Below are positions 1 through 7,882 of a stretch of 64,000 nucleotides of DNA, in pieces. The position numbers and the translations under genes are program-made. Positions within the stretch are counted from its first letter, which is position 1; the number at the start of each line of letters is the position of its first letter. The notes under the pieces are model-generated. The model was not told the origin of the DNA. It worked only from the letters and a program-made list of their open reading frames with translations, and did no database searches. Source of the stretch: Natronosalvus halobius (GTDB taxonomy: Archaea; Halobacteriota; Halobacteria; Halobacteriales; Natrialbaceae); contig NZ_CP099997.1 in NCBI RefSeq assembly GCF_024138145.1, positions 3,410,001 to 3,474,000 on the forward strand, read 5' to 3'.

Positions 1-1254
1 GGTGACGGCCTGCTGGTAGTGGTAGTCGACGACGTCGCCGGCACCGAAGATGCCGGGGACGGCGGTTTCGGTCTGGCCGCCGCCGTCGCCGCCGTTCGTC
101 TCGAGATATCCCTCTTCGTCGGTCTCGATGCCGAGTCCCTCGAGGTAGTCGGTGTTGGGCGTGTGGCCGATAGCGAAGAAGACGGCACCGACGTCGAAGT
201 CGAACTCCTCGGTTTCGGGGTCGTCGAGGCGGTCGGTCGGGTGCCCCTTCTCGTTGCGAACGAGGGTGACGTGGTCGACCCCCTCCTCCTGGGAGCCGTG
301 GATCTCGACCAACTCGGTGTTCTTCATGATCTCGATGTTGCCGTCCTGGACGTGCTCGTGGACGCGGTCGATCCAGTAATCTTCTGCGCGGAATTCCTCG
401 CGGCGGTGGGCCAGGTAGACCGTGTCGGCGAACTTCGTGAGGAACGAGGCTTCCTCCATGGCCGCGTCACCGCCGCCGACGACGAGCATGTCCTCGTCGC
501 GGAAGAAGGCGCCGTCGCAGGTCGCACACGTCGAGAGGCCGTAGCCCATGAGTTCGTCCTCGCCGGGGATGCCGAGGGTGCGGGCGCTGGCGCCGGAGGC
601 GACGATGACGGCGTCGGCGGTGTAGCGGTCGCCGTTGGTGAGGTCGACGCAGAAGGAGTCCTCGGTGGCGTCCTCGACGTCCTCCACGACGGAAGGATCC
701 TCGAGCCGCTCGACGTTTTCGACGATGCCGTTTTTCAGTTCGGCGCCGAACTGGCGGGCCTGTTCCTTCATGTTGTTCACGAGTTCCGGGCCGCTGATCC
801 CCTCGGGGAAGCCCGGGTAGTTCGCCACGTCGGTCGTCAGGGTGAGCTGGCCGCCGGGTTCGTCGCCCTCGATGACCAGGGGCTCGTTGTTCGAGCGCCC
901 AGCGTAGATGGCAGCCGTCAGGCCAGCGATGCCCGTTCCGGCGATGAGCAGGCGACGGTGCTCGACGACCTCGCAGTCGTCATCGCGGGCGATGCCGAGC
1001 ATCTCGTCGAGTTCGCCGGTTTCGTCGAGGGCGCTGGTCTCGTCCCAGCCGCCGATCAGTTCGTCGTTCACGAATACCTCGGGGGCGGTCTTGCGGCCCT
1101 CGGCGCGGTCGACCATCTCCTCGAACAGGTCCTCGTCGCCCGTGACGTTGTACGTCTCGTACTCGACCTCTTTGGCGTCGAAGAGGTTCTTCGCCTTCTC
1201 GCAGTACGGGCAGTTCTCTTTGGTGTAAATTTCGACTCGAGGGGCGTCGCTCAT
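1..1254 (-). CDS. trxB: Glutaredoxin-thioredoxin reductase fusion (3' end beyond window)
   Basis: NADPH-dependent flavoprotein disulfide reductase with a glutaredoxin-like domain at its N-terminus. Translation of the minus strand from the ATG at 1254 gives a Grx fold with CPYC at residues 15-18. It is followed at about residue 105 by the FAD-binding glycine motif (AGTGIAGL) and GGQL, then the redox-active CATC at residues 243-246, the NADPH-site GGGDAAMEEA and HRREEFRA, and a final FAD motif (GIFGAGDVVD). The frame is still open at base 1, so the last residues are missing. An intramolecular electron path from the TrxR dithiol to the Grx domain is inference; the cytosolic thiol-redox role is known for the family. 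The plus-strand reading of this region is a GC-driven shadow. Confidence 0.9.
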   Translation of the reverse strand, partial: MSDAPRVEIYTKENCPYCEKAKNLFDAKEVEYETYNVTGDEDLFEEMVDRAEGRKTAPEVFVNDELIGGWDETSALDETGELDEMLGIARDDDCEVVEHRRLLIAGTGIAGLTAAIYAGRSNNEPLVIEGDEPGGQLTLTTDVANYPGFPEGISGPELVNNMKEQARQFGAELKNGIVENVERLEDPSVVEDVEDATEDSFCVDLTNGDRYTADAVIVASGASARTLGIPGEDELMGYGLSTCATCDGAFFRDEDMLVVGGGDAAMEEASFLTKFADTVYLAHRREEFRAEDYWIDRVHEHVQDGNIEIMKNTELVEIHGSQEEGVDHVTLVRNEKGHPTDRLDDPETEEFDFDVGAVFFAIGHTPNTDYLEGLGIETDEEGYLETNGGDGGGQTETAVPGIFGAGDVVDYHYQQAVT

Positions 1255-1278
1255 GTATCCGTAGTACGCACAGGCGAC

Positions 1279-2697
1279 CTAAACGCCTTGCGTTCCTGGC
1301 GTTCCTGGCATTCCCCGCATTCCTGGCATTCCCCGCATTCCTAGCATTCCGCGATCGACCGCGTGTCGACTCGCCGAGTCGAGGCGAGCGTCACCACGGT
1401 CCGTTCCGGTGTCCCGATCGACGTACTCGACGGTCACCTCGATCTGGCGACCCGTCCGATCCTCGAGGGCGTCTTCGAGCGTGGGGACGAGGTCCGGATA
1501 GGCGACGCCGTCGGGGCGACGAACCACGGCGGTCACCTCGTACGACGAGGCCAGGTCGCCCCCGACGAACTCCGTTCGGAGGTCGACCAGCTCGAGCCGA
1601 TCGTACTCGGGGTCGTCCAGGGCGGTCCGAACCTCCTCGTTGACGTCGTTCTCGAAGGAGACGTGGTGAAAGAGGACGCCGCCGGCGAGCAGACAGACTA
1701 GCGAGAGGACGAGCACGGCGGGAACGATCGCGCCGAGGCGGTCGCGGGTCAGGTTCTGACCTAGATCCCCCGGAACCCAGTCGCCGGGCCGGTAGCCGAG
1801 GTACCAGAAGACGGCGAGGCCGGAGAGGACGATGGACGCGGCGTTGATCGTGAGCAGGACGAACGCCCCGGCCGCGACCAGGGGCGCGTTCCAGGCCAGG
1901 CCGATGCCGACGGCCGCCGCGGCGGGGATGAGCGCTGCGGCGATCATGACGCCGACCAGCGAGACGGGCAGGGCGGTCGCCAGACCGAACGCGCCCGCAG
2001 CACCGGCACAGATGCCGATGATCAGCGAGAGGAGGTCGGGAGAGATGCGGGTGCTCACCTGGTGGATGGCCGTGATCTCGATGGTAGAGGGGACGATCCC
2101 GCCTGAGCGAAGGAGCCAGGCGAACGCGAAGGCCCCGGCCATCGCGGCCACCAGTCCGCCGACGAGCGAGGAGATGCCGTCGACGATCATGCCGCGGTCG
2201 TTGAGCACCATCCCGACGGTACCAGTCAGCGCGGCACTCACCTGCGGGGCGATGACCATCGACCCCACGACGATGGCCGGCGAATCGAGCAGGAGACCGG
2301 CCGTCGCTACGATCGCGCTCAGGAGCGTCATCGCGTAGTAGGTGAGGCGATTCGGCGTCATGTTCAGCGCCCGCGTTCGAATCTCCTCGTAGAAGATGCT
2401 GTCGTCGGACTCACTCCCGCTGACGAAGCGCTCCTCGAGGGACTCGAGGCCCGGCGTGCGCGCCGTCTCGATCGAACTGACGACGATGAACTTGTCGTCG
2501 ACACCGGCGTCTTCGAGCGTCTCGAGGACCTCCTCGACGGCCTGCGTCGGCAGCGGAAATTGGACGATGACGTTGTCTTCCCCGTCAGTGTTCTCCCGGA
2601 GGGTCACGTAATCGATTCCCTCGGTGTCGAGCGCGAACAGCACGTCGTCCCGGACGGCGGAGGGGACGAGCGCCTGTATCAATCGCATCGCCGGCAT
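1279..2697 (-). CDS. DUF389 family membrane protein with collagen-like C-terminal tail
   Basis: Predicted integral membrane protein of the DUF389 (TIGR00341-like) family; its function is not established. The N-terminal ~90 residues form a soluble alpha/beta region (MRLIQALVPS, then VIVQFPLPT). Hydrophobic helices follow from about residue 125 to 310 with the family-typical LLDSPAIVVGSMVIAPQ and small Gly/Ala-rich segments, and then a soluble C-terminal region. The last ~25 residues are an unusual repeat of Met, Arg, Gly and Pro (GMRGMP units) encoded by a DNA tandem repeat, probably an expansion-prone extension. I prefer the ATG at 2697 because a TATA-like GATAAAG lies about 25 bp upstream on this strand; a GTG at 2703 and an ATG at 2688 are alternatives. 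Confidence 0.85.
   Translation of the reverse strand: MPAMRLIQALVPSAVRDDVLFALDTEGIDYVTLRENTDGEDNVIVQFPLPTQAVEEVLETLEDAGVDDKFIVVSSIETARTPGLESLEERFVSGSESDDSIFYEEIRTRALNMTPNRLTYYAMTLLSAIVATAGLLLDSPAIVVGSMVIAPQVSAALTGTVGMVLNDRGMIVDGISSLVGGLVAAMAGAFAFAWLLRSGGIVPSTIEITAIHQVSTRISPDLLSLIIGICAGAAGAFGLATALPVSLVGVMIAAALIPAAAAVGIGLAWNAPLVAAGAFVLLTINAASIVLSGLAVFWYLGYRPGDWVPGDLGQNLTRDRLGAIVPAVLVLSLVCLLAGGVLFHHVSFENDVNEEVRTALDDPEYDRLELVDLRTEFVGGDLASSYEVTAVVRRPDGVAYPDLVPTLEDALEDRTGRQIEVTVEYVDRDTGTDRGDARLDSASRHAVDRGMLGMRGMPGMRGMPGTPGTQGV
1291..1350. repeat. 18-bp coding tandem repeat at the 3' end of the DUF389 gene
   Basis: The plus strand reads cattcctggcattccccg-like units in tandem. On the minus strand they encode Met-Arg-Gly-Met-Pro-Gly repeats that finish the DUF389 protein. 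The units are near-identical at the DNA level, which suggests recent slippage. Confidence 0.8.
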
Positions 2698-2803
2698 TAC
2701 CACAGCCCCCTAGTTACGTCTTTATCGTCCTGACAATCGCTGTGAGTGGACCGTCCTGGATCGATGACGATGCGTTTACGACCGTTCCGGCCGACAACCG
2801 CGT

Positions 2804-3088
2804 ATGGCCGCTGATCTCGAGGAGAAGACCGATCGGTACGGAACTTTGCTGGCGGAAGCGCTCGAGGCGGCGACCGTCGCGCCGCCGGAGGGGTCGCCGA
2901 TGGCCGAGGCTGCTGCGGAGTGTGACGAGATGGCCCGGTCGTACCTCGAGGACGGCCGCCACTTTCGGGATGAAGACGACCTGGTGAACGCGCTCGCGGC
3001 GTTCTCCTACGGACACGCCTGGCTCGATGCCGGGGCTCGGATCGGATTGTTCGACGTGCCGACCGAGGGTCACCTCTTCACCGTCTGA
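2804..3088 (+). CDS. DUF357 family protein
   Basis: Small (94 aa) acidic, all-helical protein matching the archaeal DUF357 family, whose function is unknown. The recognisable part is the C-terminal half: YLEDGRHFRDEDDLVNALAAFSYGHAWLDAGARIGLF. The family's conserved helix pair (long N-terminal helix, then an ALAAFSYGHAWLDAG segment) is intact. The start is the ATG at 2804. It is divergent from the DUF389 gene across a ~100 bp spacer and stands alone, upstream of tfb but separated from it by its own promoter region. Confidence 0.85.
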   Translation: MAADLEEKTDRYGTLLAEALEAATVAPPEGSPMAEAAAECDEMARSYLEDGRHFRDEDDLVNALAAFSYGHAWLDAGARIGLFDVPTEGHLFTV

Positions 3089-3171
3089 GGGCGCCGGCGA
3101 TTCCAGCGCCTGAACGCCCGATAGGCAACGAACGATCATGTACTAACCGAAACGTACATAACTACTCGCGT

Positions 3172-3207
3172 GACTCTTTATAAAGAAGGCAAAAGCTTTA
3201 TATGCCT
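3172..3207 (+). promoter_or_regulatory. Twin TATA boxes ahead of tfb
   Basis: Two TATA-like elements, ctttataaag near 3176-3185 and agctttatatgc near 3194-3205, sit in an AT-rich island within otherwise GC-rich DNA. The second would place the transcript start near 3225, giving tfb a leader of roughly 70 nt instead of the leaderless arrangement seen at many genes here. Two tandem boxes could mean two start sites; this is inference from spacing. Confidence 0.6.
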
Positions 3208-3295
3208 TTCGCCCTTACCCTGTGTTAGCTGGAGCGTCCGGGTTTTCTTCTGGTTCCCCCCACCCGGGAGCTTCGAGTAACCGAGTCGATACACC

Positions 3296-4261
3296 ATGAC
3301 AGATACGACAATTCGAACCTACAGTGGCGAGACACAGCGGGAACAAGAACCGCGAGCCAGCGAGGACGAGCAGTGCCCCGAGTGCGGCGGCCGACTAATC
3401 TCGGACAGCGAACACGCCGAGACGGTGTGTTCGGAGTGTGGCCTGGTCGTCGAGGAAGACGAGATCGATCGCGGGCCAGAGTGGCGCGCGTTCGACTCCG
3501 CCGAGAAGGACAAGAAGTCCCGCGTCGGCGCGCCGACGACCAAGATGATGCACGACCAGGGCCTGTCCACTAACATCGGCTGGCAGGACAAAGACGCCTA
3601 CGGGCGCTCGCTCTCGAGCCGTCAGCGTCAGAAGATGCAGCGCCTGCGTACCTGGAACGAGCGCTTTCGCACCCGCGACAGCAAGGAGCGCAACCTCAAG
3701 CAAGCCCTCGGCGAGATCGACCGCATGGCCAGCGCGCTCGGTCTCCCGGAGAACGTCCGTGAGACCGCCAGCGTGATCTACCGGCGAGCGCTCGACGAGG
3801 ACCTACTCCCAGGACGCTCGATCGAGGGTGTCGCCACCTCGTCGCTGTACGCCGCCGCGCGACAGGCCGGGACGCCGCGCAGCCTCGACGAGATCGCCGC
3901 CGTCAGCCGCGTCGACCGGATGGAGCTGACCCGGACCTACCGATACATCGTCCGCCAGCTCAACCTCGAGATCAAGCCGGCCGACCCCGAGAGCTACGTC
4001 CCGCGGTTCATCAGCGACCTGGACCTCTCGGACGAGACCGAGCGCCGGGCGCGCGACCTGCTCGAATCGGCTCGCAAGCAGGGCGTCCACAGCGGCAAGT
4101 CGCCGGTCGGCCTCGCGGCCGCGTCGGTCTACGCCGCGGCCTTGCTGACCAACGAGAAGGTCACCCAGAACGACGTCAGCGAGGTCGCGAGCATCTCCGA
4201 AGTGACCATTCGAAATCGGTACAAGGAGTTGCTCGAGGCCAGCGACACGATGACGGTCTAA
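3296..4261 (+). CDS. tfb: Transcription initiation factor IIB (TFB)
   Basis: General transcription factor that bridges TBP at the TATA box and RNA polymerase. An N-terminal zinc ribbon is visible (CPECGG at ~28-33 and CSECG at ~48-52), followed by the B-reader region and two cyclin-like repeats in which the core helices (IYRRALDEDLLPGRSIEGVA; ASVYAAALLTNEKVTQNDVSEVA) are clear. Length (321 aa) is typical. The C-terminal HTH segment SEVASISEVTIRNRYKELL, which recognises the BRE, is intact. Haloarchaea usually carry several TFB paralogues, so this is one of a family and not necessarily the housekeeping copy. The first ~25 residues are a polar, charged extension ahead of the ribbon. It is monocistronic between its own promoter and the following zinc protein. 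Confidence 0.95.
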   Translation: MTDTTIRTYSGETQREQEPRASEDEQCPECGGRLISDSEHAETVCSECGLVVEEDEIDRGPEWRAFDSAEKDKKSRVGAPTTKMMHDQGLSTNIGWQDKDAYGRSLSSRQRQKMQRLRTWNERFRTRDSKERNLKQALGEIDRMASALGLPENVRETASVIYRRALDEDLLPGRSIEGVATSSLYAAARQAGTPRSLDEIAAVSRVDRMELTRTYRYIVRQLNLEIKPADPESYVPRFISDLDLSDETERRARDLLESARKQGVHSGKSPVGLAAASVYAAALLTNEKVTQNDVSEVASISEVTIRNRYKELLEASDTMTV

Positions 4262-4357
4262 GGTCGGTCGACAGCGCATCCGTCGGTTCGGTGTCGATCG
4301 ACTCGTCGTTTCAACTGCGCGGTAACGTTTTTGACGGTGGGTGTGTATTGCCATAGC

Positions 4358-4537
4358 ATGGTCGAAACGACCGTCCAACTCGTCTGCCCTGAATGCGTCA
4401 AAGAGTGGCAACTGACGCCGACGGAATTGCCCGACTCCACCTCGATGTTTCACTGTCCTAACTGCCACGCCTCCCGGCGAATGGCCGAATTTACTCGAAC
4501 GGATCGCGATCTGCGAACGTTGAAACAACTCGGATAA
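4358..4537 (+). CDS. Small zinc-ribbon protein (haloarchaeal conserved type)
   Basis: A 59-residue protein with two CxxC knuckles, CPEC at ~10-13 and CPNC at ~34-37, and a basic C-terminal helix (SRRMAEFTRTDRDLRTLKQL). The ATG at 4358 is chosen because translation from there places the first cysteine pair soon after a short beta strand; an upstream TTG in the same frame is unlikely. It resembles small zinc-binding proteins (DUF7836-like) found across haloarchaea, with no known function. Such proteins may bind nucleic acid or partner proteins; that is inference. Confidence 0.75.
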   Translation: MVETTVQLVCPECVKEWQLTPTELPDSTSMFHCPNCHASRRMAEFTRTDRDLRTLKQLG

Positions 4538-4660
4538 CTACGGCGGCCCGATCGCGAATCCTTTTTCGATCCCACCTGGACAGCGCACCGCGTCTCGAAG
4601 GGGTAAACCAATTTGTGTCCGCGGGAAACCTTATTGAATTCCGTCAGAAACGGGAGATTA

Positions 4661-4741
4661 CGCCGTTCAAAATCTCGTTAGGCCCATCCTTCCGAGTGAT
4701 TTTTGACGACCGATTTCCCCTCGAGATGGTCTTGAACGGCG
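4661..4741. repeat. 10-bp inverted repeat in the 280-bp spacer upstream of the UPF0058 gene
   Basis: cgccgttcaa (4661-4670) and its exact reverse complement ttgaacggcg (4732-4741) are separated by 61 nt. The whole spacer 4538-4819 is less GC-rich than its surroundings. An ORF of 66 codons crosses it but has no family resemblance and no clear start. The repeat could form a stem or be paired regulator half-sites. Nothing else is recognisable in the spacer. Confidence 0.4.
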
Positions 4742-4785
4742 AAATTTCGTTCAATCGCCACCTGGAGCGTGTTAACGAGACTCAA

Positions 4786-4800
4786 GATAATAATATAACC
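4786..4800 (+). promoter_or_regulatory. TATA box of the UPF0058 gene
   Basis: gataataatataacc lies centred about 27 bp before the ATG at 4820. This is the spacing expected for a leaderless archaeal transcript and supports that start codon. Confidence 0.6.
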
Positions 4801-4819
4801 CTGCAGTGGGTATGATTGC

Positions 4820-5062
4820 ATGGTTATGAAGAAACAAGAGCTCATTCACCTTCACGGCCTTCTTGCCGAAGTATCGAACCACTGTGCCAACTGGGAGGAC
4901 TGTTCGGTTTCGCTCGACGAGTACGAGTCTCTTGGGATTCGGCCGACATCGATTCACAAATCGAAAACCGATCACAAAGCTGCTGTTTTTGCGCTGGCTG
5001 GGGGAATTACGCAACCGATGCGAGAGGGGGAGGCGGAAGCAGTCGCAGCCACGGCCGACTGA
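4820..5062 (+). CDS. UPF0058 family protein
   Basis: An 80-residue protein of the archaeal UPF0058 family (unknown function). The signature N-terminus KKQELIHLHGLLAEV is followed by a histidine/cysteine-containing helix (NHCANWEDC) and a second helix (YESLGIRPTSIHKSKTDHKAA) typical of the family. The ATG at 4820 is positioned correctly for leaderless transcription from the TATA box at 4786-4800; the ATG at 4826 (MKKQ) is the alternative. The gene is monocistronic, followed by a repeat-rich spacer. Confidence 0.85.
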   Translation: MVMKKQELIHLHGLLAEVSNHCANWEDCSVSLDEYESLGIRPTSIHKSKTDHKAAVFALAGGITQPMREGEAEAVAATAD

Positions 5063-5127
5063 GTTTCCTGCGATACCCTGGTCTACGACACCACCGACTG
5101 GAGAGACTGGCTCTCTCTGACGCTTTA

Positions 5128-5255
5128 TTTCGACTTCGACTTCGATTTCGACTTCGACTTCAACTCTCACTACTCCGCCCCGCTTCGTGTTCCACTCCAC
5201 GAATCCGTTCTTCAGACCCACGAATCCGTTCTTCAGACCCCCGAATCCGTACTTC
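5128..5255. repeat. Hexamer run and 21-bp tandem repeat in a 290-bp spacer
   Basis: Two repeat tracts occupy the spacer 5063-5354. A (TTCGAC)-type hexamer run spans about 5128-5164. Units of a 21-bp repeat beginning cacgaatccgttc lie at 5198-5218 and 5219-5239, with a partial third copy at 5240-5255. No gene, promoter or RNA feature is otherwise visible here, between the convergent UPF0058 and DUF555 genes. Confidence 0.75.
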
Positions 5256-5354
5256 GAAGCTCTCGAGCGACGGACTGTGCTGCTCTCGCTCGAGATACAC
5301 GCTGCTCAGTATTCGTGGGACGGCTAGTCGACTACTGCATCTGGTTGGCGATCG

Positions 5355-5942
5355 TCACTCGAGCAAGTCTTCGAACTCGGGGAGGACGTCGTCGTCTGTT
5401 TCGGAGGCGTGCTCGTTAGCCGCGTCTTCGCTGGGAGTCTCGTCTTCGTCGTCTCGGGCCGATTCGTCGGTCGACGGTTCGTCGTCGCTGTCGTTGCTGT
5501 CGTTGTTCGCGTGGCTGTCGTTGTCTTCGTCGCTATCGCCGTCCTCGTCGCTATCGCCGTCCTCGTCGCTATCGTTGTTCGCGTCGTTGTCGTCGCCCTC
5601 GTCGTCCTCTTCGAGCACCATCACCGAGAGCACCTCCAGGGGAATGTTCTCGAGTCGCTGGCCAATCTCCTTGCGGGCGATGCGAGAGGCGTGTTCCTCC
5701 CGTTCGACGTTGAAAACGGTCATCTCGAGTTCGAGGGCCACGAGGGCCTCGTCGGCGGCGATGAACGCAGGCGGCAGTTCTTCGCCTCCTGGAGAGGTGC
5801 GCTCGCCCATGTTGATCTCGACGTAGTTCAGGTCAGGGTTCAGCATCTCGCCCGTTTTCGAGATGGCGATACGGATTGCCTCGTCCTCCGTCTCGACGTC
5901 GAACACCGGCACGGCCGCTTCGACGACAACCCTGCAATGCAT
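5355..5942 (-). CDS. DUF555 (UPF0212) family protein with long acidic tail
   Basis: Archaeal DUF555/UPF0212 protein of unknown function. The first ~110 residues carry the highly conserved core (CRVVVEAAVPVFDVET, then AIRIAISKTGEMLNPDLNY and GERTSPGGEELPPAFIAAD). The rest (~85 aa) is a low-complexity tail of Asp, Glu, Ser and Asn with an SDEDGD hexapeptide repeat encoded by near-identical 18-bp DNA units. The family core normally ends near residue 115, so the tail is a lineage-specific addition. The start at 5942 (MHCRVVVEA) matches the family N-terminus. It is divergent from the DNA glycosylase gene across ~160 bp. Confidence 0.85.
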   Translation of the reverse strand: MHCRVVVEAAVPVFDVETEDEAIRIAISKTGEMLNPDLNYVEINMGERTSPGGEELPPAFIAADEALVALELEMTVFNVEREEHASRIARKEIGQRLENIPLEVLSVMVLEEDDEGDDNDANNDSDEDGDSDEDGDSDEDNDSHANNDSNDSDDEPSTDESARDDEDETPSEDAANEHASETDDDVLPEFEDLLE

Positions 5943-6101
5943 AGTGAGCTATTGTATCGCATTCGGTATGAAGGTTCGCCCGTAGTGGGCCACGGGCGTC
6001 GCTCCTGCTCCCGCTTCCACTCTCGTTCTCGCTCTCGATGTTCGAACCGGGCCGAAATCAGAAGGCCCATAGCCGCACCCACGAAGGCCACGACGAGAGC
6101 G

Positions 6102-7013
6102 ATGGCGACAGCCACTGTCAGCGATACGATTGCCGTCGAGGACCTCTCGGGCGGGTTCGATCTGTACCTCACCCTCGAGAGCGGGCAGAGCTACCTCTGG
6201 ACGCGTAGCGATGGCGAGATGTACACGGACCGTCGAGCGCCCGAGGCGTGGTACCGGACCGTCGTCGACGACGTCCCGATTCGGTTGCGCCAGCCCGATG
6301 GCCCTGGCGGCGACCTGGAGTGGCAGTCGACGGCCGACGCCGACCCGCTCGTCCGCGAGCTAGTGCGTCTCGAGGACGACCTCGAGGCGATCGCCGCGGA
6401 CGCGCCCGATGATCCGTTGATCCAGGCGGCGTACGCGGCCCACGACGGGATGCGACTGGTCGACGACCCACCCTTCGGGACCCTGATCTCGTTCATCTGC
6501 TCGGCGCAGATGCGCGTCGGGCGCATCCACGGCATGGTCTCGACGCTCGCGAGGGAGTACGGCGACGCCCACGCGCTCGCCGGTGAGACCGTCTACGCCT
6601 TCCCGACGCCCGAACAGCTCGCGACCGCCACCGAAGCCGACCTCCGGGACCTGCGTCTGGGGTATCGCGCCCCCTACGTCCAGCGCACGGCCGAGATGGT
6701 TGCGAACGGCGAGGGCCACCCCGAGGATGCCCGCGATCTCGAGTACGAGGCTGCCCGCGAGCACCTCACGCGGTTCGTCGGTGTCGGCGACAAGGTGGCC
6801 GACTGCGTCCTGCTCTTCTCGCTGGGGTTCGACGAGGCCGTCCCCCTCGACACGTGGATCAGGAGTGCGATCGCGGAGTACTACCCCGATTGCGACCGCG
6901 GATCGTACGGCGAGACGTCTCGAGCGATTCGCGAGCGACTCGGCGGTCAGTACGCCGGGTACGCCCAGACGTACCTCTTCCATCACCTGCGAACGGGTGC
7001 GGTCGACGCGTAG
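6102..7013 (+). CDS. OGG1-type 8-oxoguanine DNA glycosylase / AP lyase
   Basis: Base-excision repair enzyme of the HhH-GPD superfamily. The N-terminal domain has the OGG1-like DLYLTLESGQSYLW segment. The helix-hairpin-helix GVGDKVADC supplies the catalytic lysine, and the GPD-loop aspartate lies downstream in AVPLDTW. Length (303 aa) fits the eukaryotic/archaeal OGG1 branch, not the short AGOG or OGG2 forms. The ATG at 6102 is preferred because the frame upstream reads through the divergent promoter region and the shadow of the DUF555 gene. It should excise 8-oxoguanine opposite cytosine and nick the strand; exact substrate range cannot be read from sequence. Confidence 0.85.
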   Translation: MATATVSDTIAVEDLSGGFDLYLTLESGQSYLWTRSDGEMYTDRRAPEAWYRTVVDDVPIRLRQPDGPGGDLEWQSTADADPLVRELVRLEDDLEAIAADAPDDPLIQAAYAAHDGMRLVDDPPFGTLISFICSAQMRVGRIHGMVSTLAREYGDAHALAGETVYAFPTPEQLATATEADLRDLRLGYRAPYVQRTAEMVANGEGHPEDARDLEYEAAREHLTRFVGVGDKVADCVLLFSLGFDEAVPLDTWIRSAIAEYYPDCDRGSYGETSRAIRERLGGQYAGYAQTYLFHHLRTGAVDA

Positions 7014-7110
7014 CGGTTCGCGAGAAATTCGACCCGTCGATTCGTGCGGCCCCTCGAGCTGGCGACGACGCGCGATATGAGCGGTGGCGATGTCGTCTCG
7101 AGGCGCTGAC

Positions 7111-7186
7111 GAGTGTACGAACGTAACTCGAGTGTACGAACGTGACTCGAGTGTACGAACGTAACTCGAGAGTACGTACGTGGCCC
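7111..7186. repeat. 19-bp tandem repeat, four copies
   Basis: Head-to-tail 19-bp units starting gagtgtacgaacg at 7111, 7130 and 7149 are nearly identical; a diverged fourth unit is at 7168-7186. They lie between the convergent ends of the glycosylase gene and the winged-HTH gene. There are no spacers, so this is not a CRISPR array. The unit contains the partial palindrome gtacgaacgtaac. Confidence 0.85.
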
Positions 7187-7224
7187 GAGAGTCACAGCGG
7201 GGGTCGAAGACGCGGTGCTGATCT

Positions 7225-7758
7225 TTAGTGGGCTGGCTCCTCTGCCGGCGCGATCATGTCCTCGATTCGCAGAATAAGGATGTTGTTCGTGTCGTCTTTC
7301 CCATCGAGTACTCCCTCGATGACCAGTTTCGACAGCGGCGTCGGCCCGACGGTGACGCTGTCGCCCTCGTGGATGTCGCCGGTCGAGCCCTGGACGTGGA
7401 TCTCGGCCCGGCAGAGTTCCGGGTGGTGGACGCTCGAGAGGTCGATTTCCTCGACGATGATGCCCTCGATGGGGGTGCCCTCGTGGGTGAGCGGGACGGC
7501 CGCTGGCTCGTCCATCTGCTGGATCTCGAGGGCCTCGAAGGCGGCTGCGGTCGGTTTGTAGCCGCCTTTTGGGCCGGGGACGCCCTCGACCAGCTGGAGG
7601 GCCTTCAGGCTCTGCATCTGATTGCGGATGGTGCCGGGATTGCGGTCGACCTGCTCGGCGATGTCCTCACCTTTAATGGCATCCTCGTCCTCGGAGTGAA
7701 GATTCGTAAGCGCTCGCAAAATTTTCTTTTGGCTCGGGGTAAGCTCGATTGATGACAT
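7225..7758 (-). CDS. Winged-HTH transcriptional regulator (Rrf2/TrmB-like annotation group)
   Basis: A 177-residue DNA-binding protein. Residues ~5-75 form a winged helix: TPSQKKILRALTNLHSE, then the recognition region GEDIAEQVDRNPGTIRNQMQSLKALQLV and a wing GVPGPKGGYKPT. The C-terminal half (~80-170) is a beta-rich domain (IVEEIDLSSVHHPELCRAEI, then SVTVGPTPLSKLVIEG) that probably senses a ligand or dimerises. Haloarchaeal homologues are widely conserved and are variously annotated; no target or ligand is known to me. A TATA-like ATTTAAG lies ~30 bp upstream of the start on this strand, consistent with a leaderless single gene. Confidence 0.75.
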   Translation of the reverse strand: MSSIELTPSQKKILRALTNLHSEDEDAIKGEDIAEQVDRNPGTIRNQMQSLKALQLVEGVPGPKGGYKPTAAAFEALEIQQMDEPAAVPLTHEGTPIEGIIVEEIDLSSVHHPELCRAEIHVQGSTGDIHEGDSVTVGPTPLSKLVIEGVLDGKDDTNNILILRIEDMIAPAEEPAH

Positions 7759-7882
7759 GGTGAATCCTTCGTAATTGATTTGCTTAAATCCGATGGTCAG
7801 GTACGGTTTCGATCGCTATCTCGATTTTCTTCACGACCGTAGTAATCAATTCCGCTTCCTGTCCGTCGATTCGTCGCCGCAC

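Noticed and set aside
19-1344. 441-codon plus-strand ORF over the thioredoxin reductase gene
   Set aside because: High-GC antisense shadow; the minus strand carries clear Grx and TrxR motifs.
4615-4815. 66-codon plus-strand ORF in the spacer before UPF0058
   Set aside because: No family resemblance, crosses the TATA element of the next gene and has a weak TTG-type context.
5840-6172. 110-codon minus-strand ORF with a hydrophobic helix between DUF555 and the glycosylase genes
   Set aside because: Overlaps the 5' ends of two well-supported divergent genes, and its tail is basic and low-quality. The hydrophobic stretch is a by-product of Ala/Val-rich codons.
7111-7186. CRISPR array
   Set aside because: Units are directly adjacent with no spacers, and there are no cas genes in the window.
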